From Marsupella aquatica (taxonomy: Eukaryota; Marchantiophyta): a DNA stretch of 64,000 nucleotides. A program made the translations under genes and the position numbers. Shown piece by piece: positions 24,201-36,200 of this stretch. Location of the stretch: NCBI GenBank assembly GCA_973895155.1, contig OZ316897.1:930001-994000 (forward strand), in the 5' to 3' direction. How positions within the stretch are numbered: the stretch's first letter is position 1; the number at the start of each line of letters is the position of its first letter. Under the pieces are notes generated by a model. That model ran no database searches and was not told the origin of the DNA. It saw nothing but the letters and a program-made list of their open reading frames with translations.

Positions 24201-27200
24201 CTTTTTTTTGGCCATGGACATATCCTAGGAGCCATCTAAACCTATCTGTTGAAACTCTATAAATATCCTGTCAGTCGATATAGCTGTGATTGAGATCCGC
24301 ATCACACCCAGAGGTAACATCATGTTCGCAGCCTATTGGACACTCCCATGTTACTGTCGATTGGAACAATCTCAGCTACAAAGCTTCTAATTTTCACGTT
24401 GGGTCGTATCCCTAGTAAGCAATGCTGCTGCAGGTCAAAACATTTTCCAGGAGAATTTGTTTTTCTTCTAAATTACTAAATGCCTATCTTCCTGTGGATC
24501 CGGGACATGTCATGCTAGTCACGAACCTAAAACACATGGAAGCACTTTTAAAATAGACCTCTGGACATCGATTGAGTCATCCTCTAGCAACAACAACAGG
24601 GGCTCTTTCAAGAAGGAAGCTGTCCTCTTCCTCCCCAGCATCTTTGCGATCTGTTCTCCAGTAACAGCAAACGCAATGAGCACAAGGAATAGTCCACATG
24701 CGCATTACACAATTCTTTTCCCAAAGAAATTTACCATTTTAAGGGCAGAAGACAGTAGAGTACTTCTGGATTGGCTATAGGTTCTGCATACAAAATCCCT
24801 CCAGGATAAACACAGGTATTTGAAAATGAAGGATTGTGGAAATTTGGGATATACAACAGTGACATCTCTCTAGTTCAAACTTGAATTTTTGGTGGTTTGA
24901 AATGTACTTTGCAAAAAGAGTGGACTGGCGAAAGCCTAGGTACTAAATCCTGCATTATTTATTATCACACTTGAGTTAGATTGCCAGTTAAACAAGAATT
25001 TTTCTGACCTCATGGAAAGAAGCAGCAATAGTTGAGCGGACAGAAGAGGAGGTATCCTGAACGATTTGCATGTAGAGAAGATGCAGGCTTTCGGGATACC
25101 TTCGAGCTCCCACGCATTTCAGCACAGCTGGAAAGTTGGCAGCGCAATGCTGATGTTGGAGCAAACCAAATCATTTCAGCCAGTACAAGCAAGATTTAGG
25201 GAGGACATTTATTAGGGTCCTTCAGCTGTGCTAGCAATTACGGCAGTCTCCTCAACCAACTTTCAATTCCGTTGACTGTACCAGTTGATCCTTATGATCA
25301 TGCCGAATTACGTGAAATGTGTTTCCCTTAAGAGTTCAAGTGTAGGAGTTAAGAGGTTCTCATACTTGACGAACTTCCTCGCTTGGATGAAGAGCGTATA
25401 CTCTGTAAGCATCTACCAACGGCTCGAAGTCGTCCTCACTTAGATCAGATACCATCTGCTCAAGAATCACACGATTCATCACAAAACTGGTTTGACGCTT
25501 GATGTCAAAGTAAGGGAAGGTACATATTTGACACAACGGAGGTGCAGCCAGAGACTCAATATTATCTTACTAAGGCGGACAATTCGCAAACCATTGTGCA
25601 AGTATGCATCAAAGAATTGAAGACATAGTTGTTGCGCTTGGAATTCCAAAGCATTCCATCTTGCATAGGCCAGACTAAGAATGGGAAGAGCAGTTTGGAA
25701 GGGTGATTATCAAGTCTTACGTGACAGCAAGCCATACGATCTAACCAATCTATCATATCACAGCTGGAGAGGATAAGAACCATGTCTTTTACCTTGCACA
25801 TCAGTTCACCAAAATGACGTGGTACAGAAATCAGGAGATGTGCCTCGTTGGGGGCAACGAACCTATGATGCAGGTAAGGAGATTCTATTAAGAAAAGTAC
25901 GCTATCCTAGAGGACTCAACTTTGAAAATAAGCAGGCACATTTTTTAAAGGTAGGTCACTTGGGTGTCTAACGACCTGGCCTATCAATCCTGATCTAGCC
26001 ATGAACAACTTATTTTGAGGGAGATGATGATATACAGAAAACATTTAAGCGTCCTGTTGAATTTGTACTCTAACATCATTCTAACATCCTCGTTAATTAG
26101 AATTAAATGAGGAGAGGAAGTTGAGGAGCGCACGGACGGAGAAATGGCATGATCTTCATTGTCCGAACTTCAACAGGTAAGAAATCAAGGAGCTGGACTA
26201 AGCTCTCAAAAGCTGCATTCTGGACGTGCATTTCTTCGTCCCTTAGCAATTCAAAGAGCTCTGGCAAAACCTTTTCCTATTATGATCGAAAAGGGGCTTT
26301 AGTTTAACTTCAGATACGACAGAGATATTTTGTAAGAGTTTCTAGAGGGAACGGAGACACTAAAGACTAAATATTGTCCATTGTTATCTTTGAGTAACTA
26401 TCCGCTACATAAAACTAAAGCGAGTTAAGTATGAGTGAATGTACCGTTGTTGTTTCAACCCCAACTGCACGAGATATTGCATTCAGCTGTTCACACATAC
26501 ATACTCGGACCTCTAAATCTGTGTCCTGCAATTTCCAACAATGTGCACGTAAGACTACATAACGACTGAGGTTACCAGCTCACGTATGTAGGCCCAGATT
26601 TATAATTTTACTCATGTCAAGATCAGTATTCGTACTTCAAGCCAGCTCAAGAAAAATTCTCGAAAATGCAAAATCTGTAACAAGCCCTACTGCATCCTGT
26701 GACGAAATCAAATACTCTACACAAAACAAACTCAACCCAGTGACGAAAAGGTTCCAGTCTTGTCTAGTCGTGATTCACTGTTCCATATTATTGACGAACG
26801 CTAGTTTTGAAAGTTCCAATGATAAGTACGACAAGTGATATTTTATGACCTCAGAAGTCGATCTGATATGTGTCACCTTCCGATGTTATGGAATGTCTCT
26901 GCTTGAATGCTAAATTTCCACTTATCCTAACACAAATTTTCTCACAAGATTTCAAGTAAGGAGAGAATACGGTCACACATTTCTGGACTGGTAATCAAAT
27001 TGTGTTAACGTAGGATTGGACCAGCGATCCCCAACCTGACATAATGCCATTGCCCGGCTTAAAAAATTCTTCTCGACCTCATCTGATTCGATAATTGGTG
27101 CAATGGCACCAAGGATCGCACAACAGACAGTGCGTGACTGCACAGTCTCCTGTGATTCTCCTTTTGCAATAGCAAGGCGCATGAGGTCATCACAAATCAT

Positions 27201-29043
27201 CTGACCAACAAATAAATTAAATAAGAAACCTCCAATCTAGTATTTCATCATGTCTGTGAGCTGCACCATGCAAGTACCGATGCTCCAATTTCCAAGCTTT
27301 GGTAGTTATGAATGAAGTCCGGTAAAGAGTTGAAAAAGTCTAAACATAAAGATACTTGGTTCTCAAATAATACCTTCTCTGGAAGCATTGGTATAATTGC
27401 ACAGAGGACCTTTAGCCAAACTCCTAAAACGTCATGATTTTTGTTGGAGTTAAGCATAGACAATGCTGTGGGAAGCAGCCACAATCCCACCTGTTCATTC
27501 AAAACGGTAGAAAGCCCCAATGAATACATCTGCTTGGACTAACCTCCCACCTTTGACCCTTTTCAGGAAGTCCCAAGAGCAACAGGAATTTCCACCTGTT
27601 CACGGAATCGAAGAAAAAGAGCTTTTCTTTCAGGTGCACCAGCTTTTATCTTCTAAACTACTACGGATGTTGAAAGGGGTTTCCAAGGCACCAACTTGAC
27701 AAAATTGAAACACTTAGTAAAAGTAATTTAATATTTCAGCGAATGAGTACAATGAATTGACAGCAAATCCCAAGTCTTCCAGAAATTATAAGTAAATGAA
27801 TGAATTCCAATAGCCAGCCAGAGTAGTACCCTGGAGTAGCAGTTTGTTGACTTAGAATTGGTTTCAAGACTTCAAAGGAGAATTCACCCAACCTGACACT
27901 CACATCTTTTGGCAAAGCTGGATCTTGCACAATGGAGACGAAAGCTTCTCCAGCTGCCACCTTTAGGTCGAGAGCGACCACAAAGAGGTGTCAGAAAGAC
28001 AACCCTACAGAATTTCTTCTGCTGTTTTATTGCACCAAGGAAACACAAACTACCTAGGAGTTTCTAAATTTACTCGGAAGATGGATGCCAATCGATAAAT
28101 AAGAGCATGAGGCTTTGTCAGAAGAGACGTCACCCCACAAACTATCATTCATAGTAAACGCAAATGCCAGAGAAAAACGACATAATTCCGTTGGATGTAG
28201 ACTGGACAACAGCTTGGCGTTTTGAACCTGTATATTTTAAATCCTGCCTTTGTAATGATGATCCCGACGTCACAAAGACTCGATGACCGCAAAGGATTTC
28301 GGTCTTCACAGGGTTAGTTAGATCGTGCTTACTTGACTTGCAACGGTAAAATTTTCCAAAGAAGTCGCAAGAGCTGGAAACAATGACTGGTAAGCCACTG
28401 CCTTGTACTCTTGAAAAATAACCGGGAGCTTTTCAATTGCACAACTTATCTGCAACTGCAAGATCATCACAAAGATAAAATCATGGCAACCTATCCTTGA
28501 GGAAGGATACTCACTTTGGATTTGGGACTTGGTTGCATCAAAACTGCAAGTACAAAGAGAAATGGCTAAAATTACCTGGTGGGCATTCGGAGAGAGAAAG
28601 AGCTTGGTCCGTTCAAGATCACTCAAATTCTCATCCACCATTAATCTCTCAATCTCTTCACCACTCCTTCCAGCATCTCTCCGATGCTAGTGGCCCACAT
28701 GAGAGTCGTTAGTATCAGTGTGTGCATGATTTGTCCAATAGTATCATGAAATTGATATAAGTTCATCACATTTCAATTTTACAGATCAACTTATCGAAGT
28801 GATAGTGGCTCAATCGATTGATCGACCTGAAACAACTTTTGAATTGCAAAAAAATAGGTCTTAGACCCTTGAATGCCCCATTCACGCCATCACTTGACTC
28901 TTCTCAAAGTGACTCATATGATTACGTCCATAGTCATCGAGCTGGTAGACAAGGTGGATAAATTTTGATAATGTGAAGGGAACAAGGTAGACCTCAATTA
29001 CCTCCTTAACGTTGTCTTCTAGATCAACATCTCGAGGTTCCAT
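21281..29043 (-). CDS. PPP4R4: Protein phosphatase 4 regulatory subunit 4-like HEAT-repeat protein (about 20 exons)
   Basis: HEAT-repeat scaffold resembling the animal PP4 regulatory subunit PPP4R4. Exons read on minus: 29043-29002, 28686-28576, 28449-28333, 27960-27904, 27490-27374, 27200-27036, 26525-26445, 26270-26134, 25862-25793, 25455-25366, 25149-25009, 24650-24559, one uncertain near 24.35 kb, about 24085-23928, 23614-23496, 23315-23196, 22956-22896, 22578-22339, 22127-22059 and 21883-21281. The first twelve join in frame. Family signatures are EEIERLMVDENLSDLER near the N-terminus, ETVQSRTVCCAILG, DLEVRVCMCEQLNAISR, SSDQIYESLVPICFRYM, GRSYWSRLVFIDFCEN and VRMRACSMLPHLKYAIKLP. The last exon is a Ser/Thr/Pro-rich tail, as in the animal protein. 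The start is in a good context (GCCATGG). The proposed role, recruiting or retaining the PP4 catalytic subunit, is inferred from family. Confidence 0.88.
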
Positions 29044-30607
29044 GGCTTTCACGTCTTTAAAGTCTTTACAACACATGGGTGTTATTACGTTTTAAATCAA
29101 ACGGTTGGCTCCACATTCACAACGCATGTTTTGAGTATTGATACTCATCCTTGTTCTACTACAAAGACGGAATATAGATTAACACAATGAGCATTCGGAG
29201 CAGTAGCTTTGTCTAAACTATCTGTGATTATATAGCATGAAGAAATTGCTCCTTGAATCAACCAAGATGCTATTAAATGCCATATGGTGAACTCGGATGT
29301 GAGTTACAGTGCAGTTTGCCTCTTAAATTATGGGTATTTTCACAGAACATGGAAGCCAATATTTTCCTAGTGGCAAGGGATCACTCTGTTCAAGGAAGTC
29401 AATTGTTTAGGGTGACAATCTAGATGTCAATAATGATGAGATCCTGAATGCAATCTTGGTGTGCCAAGTTACGTAGAGAAGACACGAAGTCATTGTTCTA
29501 TGAAGCAGTTTCGTATGGTATTGTCAAGTTCACTTACCTCTCCACATTGGTATCTACGTCACAAAACTGTCACCGCTGGCGGATATACAAATGTATTGAA
29601 TCATGGACTGTAGGGACCCCGGATGGCAAGATTTCAAATCATCAGGCGGTCGAGGTAACTCCAATTACATCCATCATACTATTCAAGCTTTTTTCAATAT
29701 CTGATCGACGTGGGTTCACGATGTTTGAATGAGTTGCCTTCGTGAAAATGGTTCCAGGGATGGCAACTTCTGGTCACCCTCAAAGCTAGAATTTGGTGCC
29801 TTCAATTCGAAGAATAAGAAGACATTCGTGACAATTTGATACAGGGTCCATCTTTCGACCAAATATGCCATTCGATTCATTTGAGCTCGCAATCGATTCA
29901 GTAGAATTATCGAAATCACAACATCACAAGACCAGAAGAAGGAAGATCTTGCCATTCTGTGCCACAATGTCCTGCTCCTTCTTTTGGGGATAAAAAGCCA
30001 TAATAAAAGCTGCTTTGCTTTGCTTTGATCTTCTGAGAAAGCACACCAAAAGAGAAAATACCAAAAGTGGGATGGAGATTTTTGAAATCAAAATAAATAA
30101 TTGGTTAACGTCGTCAGATTGACCCGGTATGGATTAAAACCAAGTGGAAGCTCGGATGGACATAGAAGTTTGACACGGCCAATTGGATGGATATAGGAAC
30201 TTTACAGCATCATGATATTCCCCAAACCATAGTGTCATTCTACAGAAGTGTAAGACATTATGAAGATAGTAGCGTCCTATTTACATAATGCCCTGACAAA
30301 TGAAGGCTTTGAATCAAATAATATATATCAAACTGCCAAAAATCAAGAGAGGCCGAACAGGGAGACACGATCCCACAGGCCCTCGATCAAGGGGGGACAA
30401 GAAAAAGGCCAAAGATCTGTAAAGACCGGGCACTATCAAGTTGCAAAAGGGTATTTATTGCTGATAATGTTATAATAAAAGATCATTAATACACTTCGAG
30501 ACCTAAGAGATCTTTCTTAAAAATTAGAGGATAAATTCAATAATGAGGCCCTACAAATCTTGATTGTTCATTTATTTCTATTTCTCGAGAAATGCCCTGA
30601 ACAATTC
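29044..30607. other. Intergenic, with one dispersed repeat
   Basis: Upstream of the PPP4R4-like gene. No gene is recognised. At about 30325-30425 is another copy of the short dispersed family (CAAACTGCCAAAAATCAAG, GGGAGACACGATCCCA, CTCGATCAAGGGGGG). The large transposon begins at 30608. Confidence 0.5.
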
Positions 30608-31139
30608 ATTCAGGGAGACGAGTCCCTGCATTGTCATTCAATGCACCTCGATTCTCCTCCACAGCCCACCGGAATGCTCTCTCCATTTTGTGTCTCACTT
30701 CAGTTTCAAGCCAGCCCCATTTTTGGGTCCAAGTTCAGTTTTGAGGAGGGCACATATTTTTGAGGAGTTCTAATGCTTGACGCTAATAACTTATTCAAAA
30801 ATAATGTACATTTATAATATCAAGTTTTAAAATATCAATATATTTTTTAATATAAAATAATTATAAAGGATTAAATGGTAATGAGCATGGAGAATTTATG
30901 CACAGAGGTAATTTGTGACCTAGGGTATTGGAGCTCAGTTGAGACTACGAAGTGGCGTGTTCAAGGCACACAAAGGGCAACTTTTCTTTTCTTTGATTGA
31001 GGGCATGGAAAGGAATGAACCCTAGAGGGGCGGGCGGGTGTCTAATTGTATTTGAATATGGAAATGAGATATATATGGGGGGTTCAAGTAATTTGGAGAT
31101 AGAAAAAATAACAAAGGAGACACCCATCAGAGCCAGGGA
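30608..31139 (+). repeat. Left terminal inverted repeat
   Basis: Reverse-complement match to 46268-46831 throughout. Recognisable blocks include GACGAGTCCCTGCATTGTC, CAGCCCACCGGAATGCTCTC, TAATGAGCATGGAGAATT, GAGCTCAGTTGAGACTACG and GGAGACACCCATCAGAGCC. The extreme end contains CAGGGA-GACGAG-TCCCTG, itself an inverted repeat. The copies differ by scattered substitutions and a TA-microsatellite expansion on the right. Confidence 0.92.
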
Positions 31140-31527
31140 TAAAAATTAAAATAATGTCCAAAACAATTGGACTTGGGGATATGGAACAAGGGGCGCCATA
31201 TATAGCAGCAGCAAAACATTTGAGGAGACATGATCACATACAAAACCATTTATCACTTAATCACATATCTTTTCTACATACAAGGTTGGAAATAGTCTAA
31301 GTTGGCTACCCTGGGAAACAACAGAGTCTACCAAAGGTGCTGTGCTTGACACATTTCTCAAGACACTCAAAGAACTAGGAACCATGCTTGTACCAATTCC
31401 TTGCAAACTTTCAAAACCCTCTCAGTTGGAGCACACTTCCCAATCCTGGCCTTGTCTTCTCTACCACATACTTTTGGACTCGCTTCATAGGGGCCTTCTG
31501 CTGGGTTGGTTTTTATGCTCTTTTCAT

Positions 31528-31670
31528 AGGATCAGCCTATTCATTAAAAGTGTATTTTCTTTTGTTCACAAATCAGTCTTGAAATGTACACTTTCATGTC
31601 CCCAAATGTACACTTTAAGAAACCCAAATGTACACTTTTTGATCCCTAAATGTACACTTTATAGGCCAAA
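31528..31670 (+). repeat. Left subterminal repeats (AATGTACACTT x4)
   Basis: Four copies of AATGTACACTT in about 80 bases (31584-31663). Just outside them is a further inverted match to the right end: 'cagcctattcattaaaagtg' near 31533 pairs with 'cacttttaatgaataggctg' near 46002. The stretch from 31140 to 31530 has no gene. Confidence 0.8.
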
Positions 31671-31938
31671 TCATATTAGTATTATATTAATAAATAATAT
31701 ATATTATATTATTTATTAATTCACAAAGAATAATAGGATAGAGATCATTAGTTATTAATTCACAAAGAATAGTAGGATAGAGATCATACTTATGAAAACA
31801 TTTCAGCACAAAGAAGCCCTTTAATATGTGTGAACAAAATCATGACATAACTCCAAATAGATTATAAAATAATATACAATTATCTCCAAATTTACAATGT
31901 ATTTCTTCTATCTAAGGGGCTTAACATGAGTCAGATCT

Positions 31939-32972
31939 CTAAACAAAGTGCTCCTTACAATGTGTATTTGAGCACGTGCCCCTGTCTCCTTTACTATCTA
32001 CCCTAGTGTCACGGTTGCAAGTCCCTTTATCTTCAGGGAGCTGAAACTTGGTGGTGTTGTTCCTAATGGCTATAATCTCCCGCAAAAAGTGTCTGGGATT
32101 TTCTCTATACGGACCTGAATAGTCTCGTCCTACAAATGCTTTAGCAAGTGAGGTGACAAGTGCATCGTCAAGTTCTACCTCAGTACGTAAACTACATATA
32201 CGATGCTTCACATTCCAAGAAATCTCATTGCTATTGAGGTCCAACACACTATGCGTAAATTGTGACTTCCAAATTTTTGTTGCACATCTCTTACTAAGTT
32301 GATCATAAGTAATTTCATTTTTTACCTTGTCTCTCTTTATGTTCAATAGAGACCACAGTGGAGAGTTCAGAAGAAGATAACATCTAATGTCACTTGCATG
32401 TGATAGTTTCTCAAGACAAGGCCAAAGAATTGTTAGAAGAAAATTATCTTCACGATTGGCATGCGTGTAGGGCACTGGAAATAGTCTGGTGAATCTTGGG
32501 TTGGCAAATGCCTTAAGGGGGGAGTCATCCACAAGGAGGGTGTTGGTTTCATCATATAGATTTCCAAATCCACTCCATACCACCCGAAAATCCTTCAGTA
32601 GCACATTTGCATTTCCGTTTGTAATGTCACGCCTTTGAATGCCTGTGTCAAAGGCTTCCACCTGTGTGAATACAAACTTAAGTTTCAACCGCTCCTCAAT
32701 AGTGAACATCATGTTCAACATTTTCACTGTTCGCTGTACCCCAGCACATGTCCAAATCGCAACATCAAATTGGTCAAAAACCAACTTTAGAAACTCATGG
32801 AGCCCTGGCCTTTCTGTATACATGCGACTAATTCCATTTTTTCTATCCCAATGCACTCCACTTGGGGTCACAACATTTCTGGATTTGCCCTTGCTTTGGA
32901 ATTCAACCGAATCCCAAAGTATTTTGTTAAGATCCAAAATCAGCAATTTGCGCTTGATGGAAGGTCTTGGTT
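31939..32972 (-). CDS. FCP1/NIF-type HAD phosphatase-like domain (element cargo)
   Basis: Resembles the plant FCP1-homology (NLI-interacting factor-like) HAD proteins. Visible motifs are KLLILDLNKILWD (about 32905-32946), YTERPGLHEFLKLVFDQFDV, AIWTCAGVQRTVKML, KDFRVVWSGFGNLYDETN and TLLVDDSPLKAF (about 32505-32545), followed by a tail of about 150 residues. In active FCP1-like enzymes motif I is DxDx(T/V). Here it reads D-L-N-K-I, so the second Asp is Asn and catalysis is doubtful. A good acceptor (TTGCACTTGCAG) at 32973 joins in phase to a donor at 33267 at the end of the upstream reading frame, so this may be the C-terminal part of the ParB/methyltransferase-like protein. The alternative is a separate gene starting at 33069. 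Confidence 0.75.
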
Positions 32973-33225
32973 CTGCAAGTGCAACAAATACCAATCTTAG
33001 AGAGAAAACCACATTTGAAGTTTGGATAGAGATCGTCTCCATCCAAAAAACACAAGTGGCCAACCACAAAGAAAATCTGCATACTGACCGTATTCATTGA
33101 GCAACCGTAACGAGGAAATGGATATCGATACTTATGCTCTAGTTGTTAGGTGCGCTTGAAGTATAATTATACACACTATATTATATCAAATTGATAAGGT
33201 CACATGGCTAAATCTTAGCCCTTGG

Positions 33226-36200
33226 CTAACAATGAGATCCATATTCATCAATCAAGATATCATCACCGAGCTCCTGTTGGATCTCATAATTGACATCGGA
33301 GGTACTCTCCTCTACCCAATAAGGTGCAGACCAAACTGGAGTTATCAATCCCAATTCTCCGCTTCTATAAGCTGGATCTTTCTTATGTTTTTTGTAAGAG
33401 TCATTGTTCAAAATTGATTGAGCAGCATCCAACGGTACTTCGGTTCCTACATCTGGTCCACTTTTCCACACGTAACATCGGCAATCATATTCAAGTGACT
33501 TATATCCCGTTGATCCTACTCTCTTTCCTTTCTTTTTTGAGAGCGGAAGGATAACAGGACTTCTTGATTGTGACCGAACAAACACTAATTTGTCATCAGA
33601 AGCGGAAAAGAGTGTATTAGGACAAATTGAAGCACCTGCCTGGTTGTTAGCAGTCGTGGATGCACTTGCTTCATTGACGGGAATGTCAGGTACTTGGATG
33701 GTCTCTGCTCTCAATCCCAAATGTGTCAAGTTCATTGGACTCACCATACCTCTCCGCACCTTGATTGAGAAGGTTGTTTGAAGAAAGTTTCTCAAATGTA
33801 TCAACTTCTGATTCTCTCATTTTCTCCATCTCTTGTCCAGGCACTTGTGGATGGAGACCATCTCTATCCAAGTTATCATCAAACTGGCCCTTGTTGGGGC
33901 CCATGGGGGCAACATCTGTAATTGGTGAACTACAAGGTGCAGATCCAACAATCATGTCATCTTCCACAAGGTCAATATCTTCACCCTCGCCAACTCGGTC
34001 ATCCAAATTCTTCACATATGCGCCCTCCGATGGCCCATCACCTTTGACTGATTGGTCAGCTCCATCTTCTTGATCACCATCTGATTCATCATGAATAGAA
34101 ACAGCGGTAGAAGAGGGTTCCCAATGTCTAGAACTTCCACCAACATAGCGATCATAACGATCTTTGATGGTGGGAACCCTCTCGCAAAGGAACGAAGCGT
34201 ATGCTTCCAAAAAATGTCTCTCATGTTGAGAGTCACAATAAACAAAACATTCACGTTGAGAAAAAAGGGATGTCTTCAACACTTGACCGCCATAGAAAAA
34301 GTCAAGAATCAAATCCCCTGGTTCGGATAATGTTTGGATGATCTTTTGGATCATCCGGGTGGGTTTGGCATGAGGATTCACCCATCCACCACGAGCCCCA
34401 ACAGTCTCAAATCGAGGTGCCATGTGCAGAAGTATTGCCGCCTCTTCTGGGGTCATCACAATTTGTAGATCTTCATCCATTGACTCCTCGTCCATGTTCT
34501 TTCCCTTCGTCGTTCCATTCCCTTTGATCTTCTCAACGACAAAATCAGTATCCTTTTCACCATACACCCATTTTGGCTTCATTTGGTTGGGCTTGAACAC
34601 TTCATCCAGCTGACGTTTTCTTCGCGAGAAATTCCGGCAAAGATAACTTCTTCTATTCCTCCCTTCCAACATGAGTCATGAGGGTGAGGTTGATCATCTC
34701 GAGAATAACTCCCATACTCAATGTGAATGCTCAAAGTTTTTGAATGTCCTAATTTATGAAGAGCGCTTAGGACATTCAGTACAAGATAACCCGGATGGAC
34801 AGTTATCATCACAACAATGGTGGGATTCTGTGGTAGCTCTACTATATATTGGAAGAGGACCAAAATCTCTGCTTCAGTCCACTCCTTCTGTTGAAGTCGG
34901 CTGAAATCAACAATCGCAAGAGGGCATGTTGGAGATTGTTCTTCCAACGACTCTGGATCCACTGTCTTCATTAGATTGTTACTAAAAAATGTGACCCATG
35001 GCTGAGTCCGAGAACTTGTCCCATCGCCAAACTTTTGACAGTAAATATCATCTAGACGCATCACCAATGTCATTGGCAATATCTCACTCTCCTTTGTATG
35101 ATTAGACTTCAATAAATTTGTCAACCATACTTCACCAGCCGCTCTTCGGCACCTGTTCAACTCTGACTCGACACTTAACAATGGGAGGACCTCAATTACT
35201 TTAACCCATTGAGTATCTGCTGGGAAGTTTTTTGGATCCTTCTTGAAGTAGTAATCTCCAATAAGAGACTTCAATTTGATCAATATTTTCACCTCCTTTG
35301 CAAACTCCTCCATCGCTGGAACATCTGACTTATTTGTCGGATCCTTCTTCAATAAAACTTGACCTGACTTCACCTTGTTCAAAATTTTGGTCAAATCTCT
35401 ATTTGAGATTTCACCATCAAAACAACGAAACATTGCGACCGTTATTGCCTTTTCAGACCTTTTGTTTCCTTGTGTACCAGCTCCATCAGGAAGATTTCCA
35501 TCAATCCACATCTGGCACACTAACCGCCATAACTCAAAAAGATCATTCTCGGGAAAAAGCAACCAGTATACATTTTTCAAGTCTTTTCTCCCCATGGTCA
35601 TCCTTGCCAGTGCCAAATAATCCTGCAATCAAAAATTGGGGGGAATGTTGTGAGTTATCTAAATAAACCAAAAGTCACACTCTTGGACAGAGACCATCTC
35701 CATCCAAGTCAAAACCAAAAGTAGAATGAAGAGATATCTCTGGAACGGACGGTGACACTCTTGGACAGAGACCATCTCCATCCAAGTCAAAACCAAAAGT
35801 AGAATGAAGTAAAATCTCTAGAACGGACGGTGACACTTTGGACAGAGACCATCTCCATCCAAGTCAAAACCAAAAGTAGAATGAAGTAAAATCTTTGAAA
35901 CGGACGGTCTCACTCTTGGATAGAGACCATCTCCATCCAAGTCATAACCGAAAATATATTGAACTAAAATCAATGTAACGGGCGGTCACACTCTTGGACA
36001 GAGACCATCTCTGTCCAAACAAGAAAATACGTTTCTCACCTGAAATTTCTGATTGTCTTGGGCGTTTGACTTGTTGTCCCCGTGCTTTGGCTTTCTTGGT
36101 GCTCCGCATTCAATGAATTGTTTCCTTGCATGAACAATTGTATCTTTGAAGCACGATTGAAACACCATCGTCAAATTGATGGCATTTGATCTCATTGAGT

